Below are positions 54,333 to 64,000 of a stretch of 64,000 bases of DNA, in pieces. This DNA is from Kordiimonadales bacterium (lineage in GTDB: Bacteria > Pseudomonadota > Alphaproteobacteria > Sphingomonadales > Kordiimonadaceae). The stretch lies in assembly GCA_015485385.1 (NCBI GenBank), contig WFTS01000008.1, forward strand, positions 1-64,000, in the 5' to 3' direction. The position numbers were made by a program, and so were the translations under genes. The notes under the pieces are model-generated. The model was not told the DNA's origin. It saw only the letters and a list, made by a program, of their open reading frames with translations, and searched no databases. Numbering within the stretch: position 1 is the first letter of the stretch; every line of letters starts with the position of its first letter.

Positions 54333-54836
54333 CTACGGCACATACTGTATGTATATGAGCAGTAAAATTGCAGCAAAAATGCCTGCGACGAGATCATCGA
54401 CCATCACACCCAATCCACCAGATAGATGTTTGTCAATGAAGCCTATCGGCCACGGTTTTATAATGTCAAACACTCTGAACAGGGCGAAGCTGAGTATAAT
54501 TTCACCAAATCCGTAAGGAAAGAATGCAAGCGGCAGCACCGCTAGCCATTGCCCTGCGACCTCGTCAATGACAATTTCTGGGGCGTCATGAATGCCAGAG
54601 GCTTTTTCAATTGATCCGATAGCAGCGATCGATATGAGGCTAACAAATACGGCGCCAAAAAACAGCGACCATGCCGCAAAGGGAAGTTGCAAAAGCGCTA
54701 CGGCTAAACCGATGCCGAGCAATGATCCCCATGTACCAGGGGCAGGGCGCAACAAGCCGGCCCCAAATCCAACCGACCACCAAAATGCGAGGCTTTTATG
54801 GCGGCCTTCCCAGTTCTTTATAGATTGTTTTGCCAC
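54333..54836 (-). CDS. pgpA: phosphatidylglycerophosphatase A
   Basis: GAGLLRPAPGTWGSLLGI, EIVIDEVAGQWLAVL, FRVFDIIKPWPI. Confidence 0.93.
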   Translation of the reverse strand: MAKQSIKNWEGRHKSLAFWWSVGFGAGLLRPAPGTWGSLLGIGLAVALLQLPFAAWSLFFGAVFVSLISIAAIGSIEKASGIHDAPEIVIDEVAGQWLAVLPLAFFPYGFGEIILSFALFRVFDIIKPWPIGFIDKHLSGGLGVMVDDLVAGIFAAILLLIYIQYVP

Positions 54837-54896
54837 GGGTGGCTCCCTCGATCTGCGTTGAACGATCTTTGCTATGCGTTGAACTATATTTTTTAG

Positions 54897-56066
54897 TTAA
54901 AGTGGTAAGCGCACCGTAGCCGTAGCCTGTGCTGCAATGCCTTCACCCCGCCCGGTGAAGCCTAGCTTTTCAGTTGTGGTTGCCTGAATGCTAACCCTCG
55001 AGACATCTATCCCTAAAATCCGCGCAACATTCGCCTGCATTTCTTTTGAAAAGGGTCCAATTTTGGGCAGTTCACAAATGATGCAAATTGTCACGTTTGC
55101 AATAATCCCGTTCATGTTCCGGATAATCTCAGAGGCCTTGGTGATAAATATATCACTTTGAATATCCTTCCACTTTTCTTCATTTGGTGGAAAGTGTAAG
55201 CCTATGTCACCGGCCGCTACTGACGATAACAAAGCATCGGTTAAAGCATGTAAAGCCACGTCAGCATCTGAATGGCCCTTTAGAGTTTTATCAAACGGAA
55301 CTTTTATGCCGCATAAGACAACATGATCACCCGTTTCAAAACGGTGAACATCATATCCTGACCCAGTGCGAATATCTAAGGCCGCGTTCATAAGCCACCG
55401 TTCGGCTTTTTTGAAGTCCTCACTATGCGTTACCTTGAAATTAGTGTTACTGCCGGCTGATATCACAACCGAGTGCCCGGTATATTCCATAACTGCAGCA
55501 TCATCGGTTAGGTTAGCTGTTGGTTGTTTAATCTGAACGCTTCGGTGTGCCGAAACAAGGGCGCCAAAATTAAAAGCCTGAGGCGTTTGCACAGCAAATA
55601 ACCCCTCGCGGTCAATTGTGTTTTGAACGGTTCCTTCTCGAACTAATTTCAATGTGTCAACTACTCCAACGCCCGGAATAACCGCCATTGCGCCGTCTTG
55701 TAATCGTGATAAAAGCCCGTCGATTATGGGCTGGTCAACAAATGGCCGGGCGGCATCATGAACGAGGACATGCTCAGGCGAAAGCGGAAGCAGCGCCTCT
55801 AAACCGTTGAAAACACTTGCCTGACGCGTCTCAGCCCCTGTTACAGGCGGCAGTAAACTAAGGCCTTGTGTCGCCTCTTGATACAAAGCCGTGTCATCCC
55901 TGTGTATCACAACCTGAAACGCGGCTGTCGGCAGGCACTTTAACAGAGCATCAAGAGTTCTACGCAACAACGAAACTCCGGCAATTTTACGGTATTGCTT
56001 GGGAATGCCGTCTCCTGCACGGCTACCGCGCCCGGCGGCTACAATTATAACAGCGATATTCGTCAC
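54897..56066 (-). CDS. ispDF: bifunctional IspD/IspF (MEP pathway)
   Basis: IspD: VIIVAAGRGSRAGDGIPKQYRKIAG, VLVHDAARPFVDQ; IspF: RTGSGYDVHRFETGDHVVLCGIKVPFDKTLKGHSDADVALHALTDALL. Confidence 0.97.
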   Translation of the reverse strand: MTNIAVIIVAAGRGSRAGDGIPKQYRKIAGVSLLRRTLDALLKCLPTAAFQVVIHRDDTALYQEATQGLSLLPPVTGAETRQASVFNGLEALLPLSPEHVLVHDAARPFVDQPIIDGLLSRLQDGAMAVIPGVGVVDTLKLVREGTVQNTIDREGLFAVQTPQAFNFGALVSAHRSVQIKQPTANLTDDAAVMEYTGHSVVISAGSNTNFKVTHSEDFKKAERWLMNAALDIRTGSGYDVHRFETGDHVVLCGIKVPFDKTLKGHSDADVALHALTDALLSSVAAGDIGLHFPPNEEKWKDIQSDIFITKASEIIRNMNGIIANVTICIICELPKIGPFSKEMQANVARILGIDVSRVSIQATTTEKLGFTGRGEGIAAQATATVRLPL

Positions 56067-56209
56067 TTAGTCATCCTTATTTGAAAGGTCATAAATATCA
56101 AAGGAACCACCAAACATGGGCAGGCTTAATCAGGGTCTAGATTTTCATCAAGACTTCTGCCATAAGCAGTGCCTAATTATTAGGCAGTCTTTAGTCTGGA
56201 TGAGTAACT

Positions 56210-57196
56210 ATGGCTTTTAACATTGGTCCTGTGGAAATTAAAGACCCAGTATTTCTGGCCCCTATGTGCGGCGTCAGTGATATGCCGTTTCGCCGTTTGG
56301 TCAAGGGGTACGGTGTTGGTTTAGTGGTCTCAGAGATGATTGCCTCTGAAGCCATGATACGGGCCTCGCGCAAATGTATGAAAATGGCAACAAATTGCGC
56401 CGATGAGTTCCCCATGTCAGTTCAACTCGCGGGCTGTGAAGCCTCTAAAATGGCGGAGGCCGCACGTTTAAACGAAGACAGAGGCGCCGCAATCATTGAT
56501 ATCAATATGGGTTGCCCGGTCAAAAAAGTTGTCAATGGGCATGCCGGCTCAAGCTTGATGCGGGATTTAGACATGGCTGGCGAGCTAATCGCGGCCACGG
56601 TGAACGCGGTTTCATTGCCTGTGACGCTCAAAATGCGGCTTGGTTGGGATGATAACAGCTTTAATGCGCCGGAATTGGCAAAAATTGCTCAAGAGGCTGG
56701 CATTAAGATGGTTGTCGTCCACGGGCGCACACGCTGCCAAATGTATAAAGGCCATGCGGATTGGGAAAAAGTTGGCATTGTAAAAGACGCCGTTGACATT
56801 CCGGTTATCGTGAACGGAGATGTCAATTGCTTGGACGATGTGTCACAAGCACTGGCACAGTCAGGCGCTGACGGCGTGATGATTGGGCGGGGTAGCTACG
56901 GTAAGCCGTGGTTTCCAGCGCAGGCTATTCACTTCCTTAAAACAGGCGAGCGCATAGCAGATCCATCCTTAGAAGAGCAGCTTGCGACGATTTTGGCGCA
57001 TTATGATGCCATGCTAAGTCATTACGGCAATACTACGGGGGTTAGGATCGCTAGAAAACATCTTGGTTGGTATACAAAAGGCATTCACGGCTCGGCTGAG
57101 TTTCGTCACCATATTAACCGCCTTGATGACCCTGATCAGGTAAAGCACGATATCAAAGAGTTTTTCTTGCCGCTGTGTGATCAGGCCGCAGCCTAA
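56210..57196 (+). CDS. dusB: tRNA-dihydrouridine synthase (DusB/NifR3)
   Basis: [58 protein letters not shown]. Confidence 0.95.
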   Translation: MAFNIGPVEIKDPVFLAPMCGVSDMPFRRLVKGYGVGLVVSEMIASEAMIRASRKCMKMATNCADEFPMSVQLAGCEASKMAEAARLNEDRGAAIIDINMGCPVKKVVNGHAGSSLMRDLDMAGELIAATVNAVSLPVTLKMRLGWDDNSFNAPELAKIAQEAGIKMVVVHGRTRCQMYKGHADWEKVGIVKDAVDIPVIVNGDVNCLDDVSQALAQSGADGVMIGRGSYGKPWFPAQAIHFLKTGERIADPSLEEQLATILAHYDAMLSHYGNTTGVRIARKHLGWYTKGIHGSAEFRHHINRLDDPDQVKHDIKEFFLPLCDQAAA

Positions 57197-58287
57197 TGTC
57201 GTCTAAGCAGCCACATTTGGATGCTGACCTTTCTCATGAGGTTTTACACAGCCTTTATCAGGCAATTCTTTTAATTTCGCCTGACAATACCATCACCGCG
57301 CTGTTTGCTCACAGCGAAGCGATCTTTGAGCAAAGCCGGGAAAGCCTGATCGGCTCTCCGGTTAGTACACTGCGCGGTGTTGGCTATGCTGCGATTGATT
57401 TGATTGAGCGATCCCGCAGCGAAGGCACACCTCTTAACAGCTATGACGTGGCTTGCCTACCGCCCATTGGTGACATTGAACTGATGGACCTACACGCCCA
57501 TCCACACAGCGTGGCTGGTGAAATATTGCTCTCAGTCCAGCCCCGGCGCATCACTGCATTTTTGGAAAAAAAAGATGAAATGGAAGCCGCCGCGCGTTCG
57601 GTGAGTGGTTTGGCGTCCATGTTGGCGCACGAGATTAAAAATCCGTTGTCAGGTATTCGGGGGGCCGCGCAGTTGATGGGGCGTGCGCTTGATGACCAAA
57701 GCATCCGTTTACCTCAGCTTATATGCAAAGAAGTGGACCGGATTAAATCGCTGGTTGATGAATTGGAAACTTTCAGCAATCCATCCGAACAGATATTAGA
57801 CGCGGTGAATATTCATGAAGTTTTGGATCATGTCCTGAACGTTACTGTTGCTGGATTTGGGGCGAAAACCACTATAAGGCCACGGTTTGACCCCTCTTTA
57901 CCCGCTGTTCACGGCAATTATGACCGGTTAATCCAGATATTTCTTAATCTGATTAAAAATGCTGTTGAGGCCGCCGGACCTGAAGCGGATATTACTGTCA
58001 CAACTGCATACCGGCATGGGATTTGGTTTAAAGGCTATACTGGCGCTCGCTACCGATTGCCAATTGAGATCACTGTGCATGATAATGGCCCTGGCATCCC
58101 TGACGAATTGAAAAGTCACCTATTTGACCCGTTTGTAAGCGGAAAAGAAGGCGGAACAGGGCTTGGTCTTGCTCTAGTGGCGCGGTTTGTTAGCGAAATG
58201 GGGGGCACTGTGACCTGTGATAATCACGCAAAAGGGGGCGCCGTATTTAAGGTGCAACTTATGCTACACGAGGATGTTCAGCCATGA
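57196..58287 (+). CDS. ntrB: nitrogen regulation sensor histidine kinase NtrB
   Basis: LASMLAHEIKNPLSGIRGAAQLMGRAL, DNGPGIPDELKSHLFDPFVSGKEGGTGLGLALV. Confidence 0.96.
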   Translation: MSSKQPHLDADLSHEVLHSLYQAILLISPDNTITALFAHSEAIFEQSRESLIGSPVSTLRGVGYAAIDLIERSRSEGTPLNSYDVACLPPIGDIELMDLHAHPHSVAGEILLSVQPRRITAFLEKKDEMEAAARSVSGLASMLAHEIKNPLSGIRGAAQLMGRALDDQSIRLPQLICKEVDRIKSLVDELETFSNPSEQILDAVNIHEVLDHVLNVTVAGFGAKTTIRPRFDPSLPAVHGNYDRLIQIFLNLIKNAVEAAGPEADITVTTAYRHGIWFKGYTGARYRLPIEITVHDNGPGIPDELKSHLFDPFVSGKEGGTGLGLALVARFVSEMGGTVTCDNHAKGGAVFKVQLMLHEDVQP

Positions 58288-59735
58288 GCAGAAGCAAACC
58301 CACTATCATTGTTGCTGACGACGACATGACAATCAGGGTCGTTGTTGGTGAGGCCTTGCGTCAAGAAGGCTTTATGGTCATCGAAGCAGAAGACCTTCCC
58401 GAACTGGAAAGGCTAGTCCTTGGCGGCCAAGGGGACGCTGTGATCTCTGATGTGATGATGCCAAGCGGAAACAGCCTTGAAATGCTGCCTGGCCTCCTAG
58501 CATCTCGCCCTGATATGCCGATCATTATCATGAGCGCCCAAAATACACTTTCAACCGCGATGGAAGCCGCAAATCAGGGGGCTTTTGATTATCTTCCCAA
58601 GCCATTCGATATAGATCAACTGGTTTCAATTGTCAGAAAGGCCGTGCGCAAAACGCCCTCGGCGCCGTCTGATACATTGGAAAAGGATGAAAATTTTCTT
58701 ATCGGTCGTTCACCCGCTATGCAGGATATTTACCGCGCTATGGCAAGGATAGCGCAGACCGACCTAACGGTGATGGTTATTGGGGAAAGTGGGACCGGCA
58801 AAGAACTTGTTGCGCGCGCCATTCATGCACATGGACCACGCAAAGATAACCCCTTTGTTCCGGTTAATATGGCGGCAATCCCTAAAGAATTGATCGAGAG
58901 CGAATTGTTTGGCCATGAACGCGGAGCCTTTACCGGAGCAGAAACACGCACATTAGGCAGATTTGGACAAGCTAAGGGCGGAACACTGTTTTTGGACGAA
59001 ATCGGGGATATGCCACTTGAGGCCCAAACGCGGCTTTTGCGGGTACTCCAAGAAGGCGAATACCGCACAGTCGGCGGGCAGGCGATGATTAAAACCAACG
59101 TTCGTATTGTTGCTGCTACCAATAAAAATCTACGCTCTATGGTAAAAAATGGTGAATTCCGCGAGGACTTGTTCTTCCGTCTTAATGTTGTGCCTTTGAA
59201 CATCCCACCGCTTAGGGACCGGGTGGAAGATGTGCCTGACCTAGCAGAACATTTCCTTCAAAAGGCAGTTGAAACTGGCTTGCCTTACAAGGCTTTAACC
59301 AAAAGTGCTAAGAAAACACTTCAATCCTTTGATTGGCCCGGAAATGTGCGTGAATTAGAAAATTTATTGCACCGGATTTGTGCCCTTCATCCGGGGAACG
59401 AGATTTCCGGGGCCGTGGTTAAGCAAGAATTTGATCGCTCGACATCTGATCAGGCGGGTGGGCCGATGAGCATTATGGCGAACGTGACAGGCGGCAATTT
59501 ATCTCAAACCGTAAGGCTGCATTTGGATCAATATTTTGATTATCATGATGACGGCTTGCCGCCGCCTGGGCTGTATCACCGCATCTTACGGGAAATCGAA
59601 CGGCCGCTTATTCAAAAAGTATTACAAGTGACAGGTGGGAATCAGCTGAAAACTGCGGATATGTTGGGCTTGAACCGCAACACTTTACGCAAAAAGATCA
59701 AAGAATTAGAGATATCCGTAGCCGTTAAAAACTAA
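58284..59735 (+). CDS. ntrC: nitrogen regulation sigma54 response regulator NtrC
   Basis: Receiver + AAA+ (GESGTGKELVARAIH, GAFTGAETRTLGRFGQAKGGTLFLDEIGDMPL) + Fis-type HTH. Confidence 0.97.
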   Translation: MSRSKPTIIVADDDMTIRVVVGEALRQEGFMVIEAEDLPELERLVLGGQGDAVISDVMMPSGNSLEMLPGLLASRPDMPIIIMSAQNTLSTAMEAANQGAFDYLPKPFDIDQLVSIVRKAVRKTPSAPSDTLEKDENFLIGRSPAMQDIYRAMARIAQTDLTVMVIGESGTGKELVARAIHAHGPRKDNPFVPVNMAAIPKELIESELFGHERGAFTGAETRTLGRFGQAKGGTLFLDEIGDMPLEAQTRLLRVLQEGEYRTVGGQAMIKTNVRIVAATNKNLRSMVKNGEFREDLFFRLNVVPLNIPPLRDRVEDVPDLAEHFLQKAVETGLPYKALTKSAKKTLQSFDWPGNVRELENLLHRICALHPGNEISGAVVKQEFDRSTSDQAGGPMSIMANVTGGNLSQTVRLHLDQYFDYHDDGLPPPGLYHRILREIERPLIQKVLQVTGGNQLKTADMLGLNRNTLRKKIKELEISVAVKN

Positions 59736-59811
59736 TACCAAGCCGTTCCATCTTATCTTTACTGGGCAAAAAAAGAGTAAACGCCATACAGGCTTCGCCC
59801 TAAAATTGGCT

Positions 59812-59851
59812 GGGCGTAGGTATGATCGTTTGGGCACAGGTATGATCGTTG
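59812..59851. repeat. 20-bp tandem duplication in the ntrC-ntrY gap
   Basis: GGGCGTAGGTATGATCGTTT / GGGCACAGGTATGATCGTTG. Confidence 0.85.
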
Positions 59852-59904
59852 GAGTTTTATTCGGGTGATTTTTTGACCTAAAAATCGGCTTTTTTCTAAA
59901 AATT

Positions 59905-62292
59905 TTGCTCTTTGCTTGTGATATTTCTGGAACTATTGTTGTAAATATGCATCATGGCGACATGACGAATAAATCGGCATCTCAGCATGATCCCATATTA
60001 CGGTCTGCACCGAAACTTCCCAGTAGGCGCTTAGTGCGCTTTATGCTTTGGGCAAGGCGGCTTAAATTGGCTGGCCGCATAGAAATTCTACTGTCTGTTC
60101 TTGCCGTTATTTCTGCCATTGCAACCTATATTGCCATGTCTCAAAAAGATGCGCCTTTCGATGTGGTGTCCGGCAAAACCATGCGGGTTTTACTCGGGAT
60201 TAACCTCGCACTTTTGCTTGCTCTTGGTGTTGCCATTGGCCGATGGTTTGTGCGTCTTTGGGTTTCGCGCAAGGGTATGGAGGCAGGATCTCGGTTGCAT
60301 ACGAAGGTCACAGGGTTTTTCATCCTGATTGCCATTGTTCCCCCGATTATCATGACCGTTTTTTCAGTGCTATTTCTGGAATATGGTATTCAGGCATGGT
60401 TTAGCGAAAAAGTAAGGTTTGCGCTTAATAACTCGCTTGAGGTGGCTGAAACATATATTTTAGAGCACCGCTCTAATATTGAAAAAGATATGCTCCAAAT
60501 TGCTGGCGCCTATAATCAGTTATCACCGTTTCAACAGCGCGATCCGGCAGAATTACAGCGTTTGGCTGATTTTGCTCTGAGTGCAAGATTACTCAATGAA
60601 GTGATGGTGATTGAAGAACAAGGCAGTGGCGGCAAAATCGTCGCACGCGCTCAGGAAGATATGAACTTGGGCACGTCTGGTTTTGACGGGGCACTGATTG
60701 AAAGAGTGCGTGCGGGCCAGACGGTCATAACCTCTGATTTCACCAATAATAAAGTGATTGGTCTTATTCGTTTAACGTCCTTTTTTAAGCCGAGTTATCT
60801 TTATGTATCGCACGATTTAAGCCCGAATGTTCTCACTTACTTAAATTCCACACGCACAGCCGTTGATGATTACAGAAACCTCGAAGGGAAACGAGGGGAA
60901 ATTCAATTACAGTTTAATGTTATCTTTATCATCATCGCCTTGCTGATTTTAATGGCCGCTATTTGGGTCGGGCTTTGGTTTTCAAGCCGTTTGGTGACAC
61001 CGCTGTCTAATTTGGTGGATGCCGCTGAACGTGTAGGGCAGGGGGACTATCAAGCCCGAGTGCCAGTTGTCCCCACAAGTGATGAAGTTGGCACTCTTAG
61101 CCGGGCCTTTAACCGCATGACAGACCAACTCTCAGAGCACCAACGCGACCTTGTCGCTGCCAATAACGAATTGGACGAACGGCGCCGTTTCTTGGAAGAA
61201 GTGCTTGAAGGGGTGTCTGCTGGTGTGATTGGCCTTCAAAATGATGGCACCGTGTTTCTGCCCAATAGCTCCGCAAGCAGTTTGCTGGGTATCAGCTTTG
61301 AGGCCTTGATAGGGCACAGGCTTGATGAGGTTGTGCCCGAATTTGCTGATCTTTTGCGCCAAGCCGAGGAAACAGAGGGCGGTGAAGCCAAAGCGCAGGT
61401 TCAAATTGACGTTGGCGGAGAGAATTTAACTTTGATGGTGAGGGTGATTGCCGAACGGTCGGGTGACGGCGCTATTAGCGGGTATGTGGTGACGTTTGAT
61501 GATCTTAGTGAACAGCTTGCTGATCAGCGCACGGCGGCTTGGGCTGATGTGGCGCGGCGCATTGCACACGAAATTAAGAACCCTTTAACGCCAATCCAAC
61601 TGTCCGCAGAACGCCTCAAGCGCAAATATGCCAAGGATATTGTTAACGATCCAGGGGTCTTTACCCAGTGTACAGATACAATCATTCGGCAGGTTGGCGA
61701 TTTACGCCGCATGGTAAATGAATTCTCGTCTTTTGCGCGTATGCCAGCCCCTATGTTAAAGCCCACCGACATGCATGATATGGTGAAACAAGCCGTGTTC
61801 TTGCAAGATGTCGCGGCCCCTAATGTTCAGTTTTCAACCATATTTGATGGTGATATTGATGAAATTCCCTGTGATGGACGCTTGGTCGGGCAGGCTTTAA
61901 CCAATATTTTAAAAAATGCCGTTGAATCTGTTTCCTCAAGGTTGGAACAAGACGCGCAGCATGAAACAGACACCATAGAGCCAGGTTTTATTCGGGTGCG
62001 GGTGTCACAGGATGCCGAGCGCACACTAATATCTATTGAAGATAACGGGCTTGGCTTGCCTCAAGAGCAAAAAGATCGATTGATGGAACCTTATGTTACA
62101 ACACGCGTGAAGGGCACCGGCCTTGGTCTCGCCATTGTTCGCCGTATTATGGAAGAACACGGCGGCACAGTGCGCATCGCTGACAGGGCCCCTATCGGGG
62201 CGCGGGCGATCCTCGCTTTTTCCCATACGGCTTTGGAAAAGCGTGCTCAGAAGGCAAAAGACGGTCAAGAAGGATCGGCGGCAGCAGAATGA
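59905..62292 (+). CDS. ntrY: sensor histidine kinase NtrY
   Basis: N-terminal TM segments, HAMP (LVTPLSNLVDAAERVGQGDYQARVP), PAS, HEIKNPLTPIQLSAERLKRKY; start may be 59950 or 59962. Confidence 0.95.
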   Translation: MLFACDISGTIVVNMHHGDMTNKSASQHDPILRSAPKLPSRRLVRFMLWARRLKLAGRIEILLSVLAVISAIATYIAMSQKDAPFDVVSGKTMRVLLGINLALLLALGVAIGRWFVRLWVSRKGMEAGSRLHTKVTGFFILIAIVPPIIMTVFSVLFLEYGIQAWFSEKVRFALNNSLEVAETYILEHRSNIEKDMLQIAGAYNQLSPFQQRDPAELQRLADFALSARLLNEVMVIEEQGSGGKIVARAQEDMNLGTSGFDGALIERVRAGQTVITSDFTNNKVIGLIRLTSFFKPSYLYVSHDLSPNVLTYLNSTRTAVDDYRNLEGKRGEIQLQFNVIFIIIALLILMAAIWVGLWFSSRLVTPLSNLVDAAERVGQGDYQARVPVVPTSDEVGTLSRAFNRMTDQLSEHQRDLVAANNELDERRRFLEEVLEGVSAGVIGLQNDGTVFLPNSSASSLLGISFEALIGHRLDEVVPEFADLLRQAEETEGGEAKAQVQIDVGGENLTLMVRVIAERSGDGAISGYVVTFDDLSEQLADQRTAAWADVARRIAHEIKNPLTPIQLSAERLKRKYAKDIVNDPGVFTQCTDTIIRQVGDLRRMVNEFSSFARMPAPMLKPTDMHDMVKQAVFLQDVAAPNVQFSTIFDGDIDEIPCDGRLVGQALTNILKNAVESVSSRLEQDAQHETDTIEPGFIRVRVSQDAERTLISIEDNGLGLPQEQKDRLMEPYVTTRVKGTGLGLAIVRRIMEEHGGTVRIADRAPIGARAILAFSHTALEKRAQKAKDGQEGSAAAE

Positions 62293-62339
62293 AACAGCGA
62301 AACCTATCTACATTTGATAATTTCAAGGAGAACTCCTAA

Positions 62340-63731
62340 ATGGCTCTTGATATACTGATCATTGATGACGAAGCCGATATTAGGGACTTAATCGCAGGCA
62401 TCTTGGAAGATGATGGGTATAGCGCTCGCACGGCCCATGATAGTGATAGCGGCTTGGCGCAAATTGAAGCCCGCCTTCCGTCCTTACTTATCCTAGATAT
62501 ATGGTTGCAGGGCAGCAAACTTGATGGCCTTGAAATTCTGGAGCTGGTCAAGTCTCGCCACAAGGATTTGCCAGTGATCATAATATCGGGGCACGGCAAT
62601 ATCGAAACCGCTGTCGCGGCCATCAAAAAGGGTGCGTATGATTTTATCGAAAAACCTTTTGAGGCTGACCATCTGATTTTAACGGTTGAAAGAGCGACCG
62701 AGGCCGATAAATTGCGGCGAGAAAATCAAGAATTGAGACAAAAAGCAGCCATTGCCGTTGATCTTACTGGCCGGTCAGCTGCGATTAACCAGTTGAGACA
62801 AAATATCGAAAAAGTTGCGGCCACAAACAGCCGAATTCTTATCCATGGTCCCTCTGGATCAGGGAAAGAGGTTGCGGCGCGGCAAATACATGCGCGCTCG
62901 CACCGGTCGCGCGGGTCTATTATTGTGGTCAGTGCTGCATCGATGGAACCGCACCGTATGGAGCAAGAGCTTTTTGGTGTCGAGCAAAATGGCGGGGTGG
63001 TGAAGACCGGGCTTTTTGAGCGCGCACATGGTGGCACACTCTTTATCGACGAAGTGGCGGATATGCCTCTGCCAACGCAGGGGAAAATCCTGCGGGTTCT
63101 CACCGACCAAGCCTTTGAACGTGTTGGCGGTAACAGCGGTGTTAACGTTGATGTGCGCGTGATTTCCGCAACCGCCAAGGACCTTTTGGCCGAGATTGAA
63201 GCCGGGCGCTTTCGTGAAGACCTTTATCACCGCCTGAATGTGGTTCCGCTATCAATGGCATCGCTTGCAGAGCGCAGGGAAGATATTCCGTTGCTGGCGC
63301 AGTATTTCTTGGAAACTCTGTCGCAAGCTACAAATCGTCCGATGGTTAAGCTGGCAGATGATGCCATAGCAGCCTTGCAGTCCTATGAATGGCCCGGAAA
63401 TGTTCGGCAGCTAAAAAATATCATGGAACGCATCATTATTATGGGCACGGGGGATGACGAGACCGAAATCACGGCGGCGCACCTTCCTCAGGAAATTAAG
63501 ATGGGCGCGAACGATTTGTTGCACTCTGATAATGATAACGCCATTATGACCACACCTCTACGCGAGGCACGAGAATCTTTTGAAAGGGAATATCTTAAAG
63601 TTCAAATCAATCGATTTGGCGGGAATATATCGCGCACTGCGGCTTTCATCGGGATGGAGCGCTCTGCTTTGCACCGCAAATTAAAGTCACTAGGGCTTTC
63701 GAACATTAATAAAACAACGGAAACCTGCTAG
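62340..63731 (+). CDS. ntrX: response regulator NtrX (AAA+ domain without GAFTGA)
   Basis: Receiver DILIIDDEADIRDLIAGILEDDGY, GPSGSGKEVAARQIH, HGGTLFIDEVADMPL, C-terminal Fis HTH. Confidence 0.95.
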   Translation: MALDILIIDDEADIRDLIAGILEDDGYSARTAHDSDSGLAQIEARLPSLLILDIWLQGSKLDGLEILELVKSRHKDLPVIIISGHGNIETAVAAIKKGAYDFIEKPFEADHLILTVERATEADKLRRENQELRQKAAIAVDLTGRSAAINQLRQNIEKVAATNSRILIHGPSGSGKEVAARQIHARSHRSRGSIIVVSAASMEPHRMEQELFGVEQNGGVVKTGLFERAHGGTLFIDEVADMPLPTQGKILRVLTDQAFERVGGNSGVNVDVRVISATAKDLLAEIEAGRFREDLYHRLNVVPLSMASLAERREDIPLLAQYFLETLSQATNRPMVKLADDAIAALQSYEWPGNVRQLKNIMERIIIMGTGDDETEITAAHLPQEIKMGANDLLHSDNDNAIMTTPLREARESFEREYLKVQINRFGGNISRTAAFIGMERSALHRKLKSLGLSNINKTTETC

Positions 63732-63770
63732 GCATTTTGGGCCAAATTCACTTTAAGGTATGGATGATTT

Positions 63771-64000
63771 ATGAAAGTAATAGTCTGCGGTGCGGGCCAG
63801 GTTGGTTTCAATATCGCCAAGCATCTAGCCGATCAAAATAACGATGTGACGGTCATCGACCGTTCAAAAAGCTTGATCCGTAAAATCAGCGAGTCCTTGG
63901 ATGTGCAAGCTGTTGTTGGCCATGCGTCTGATCCTAGCATGTTGAATAAGGTCGGCGCGGCTGACGCTGAAATGCTGGTGGCTGTCACACAGTCCGATGA
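63771..64000 (+). CDS. trkA: Trk system potassium transport protein TrkA, N-terminal fragment (runs off window)
   Basis: MKVIVCGAGQVGFNIAKHLADQNNDVTVIDRS Rossmann motif; ntrX-trkA synteny; 3' end outside window. Confidence 0.92.
   Translation, partial: MKVIVCGAGQVGFNIAKHLADQNNDVTVIDRSKSLIRKISESLDVQAVVGHASDPSMLNKVGAADAEMLVAVTQSD

Overview
The window is a compact, housekeeping-rich segment of an alphaproteobacterial chromosome. I recognise about 58 protein-coding genes and no rRNA, tRNA, CRISPR array, transposase or prophage. Main blocks in order: nuoM(partial)-nuoN-birA-coaX-rnj-mce-DUF1467; proS-lolC/E-lolD-dnaE-NUDIX; rpsB-tsf-pyrH-frr-uppS-cdsA-dxr-rseP-bamA-skp-fabZ; gltX-gltA (minus strand); comEC; lexA; trpG-trpD-trpC-moaC-moeA (minus strand); a divergent polysaccharide deacetylase gene; ppiD/surA-like-trpE (minus strand); tpiA; secG; pyrG; a secreted orphan; eno-ftsB-like-pdhA-pdhB-pdhC-lpd-lipA-coq10/ratA-like; cinA/pgpA/ispDF (minus strand); dusB-ntrB-ntrC-ntrY-ntrX-trkA(partial). 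The most notable pattern is an absence. At two separate syntenic loci the expected lipid A/Kdo genes are missing: lpxD/lpxA/lpxI/lpxB around fabZ, and kdsA between pyrG and eno. The neighbouring genes are retained. This suggests either relocation of these genes or an outer membrane without canonical Kdo-lipid A. Other observations: an EF-hand-like calcium-binding motif in what looks like a BamA barrel-loop insertion, a histone-H1-like (A/P)KKA tail on ribosomal protein S2, an in-frame 9-bp tandem repeat at the end of birA, an NtrX that has lost the GAFTGA sigma54 motif, a well-formed alphaproteobacterial SOS box at lexA, and several short intergenic tandem duplications. All assignments come from reading the sequence and ORF translations; no database search was run.
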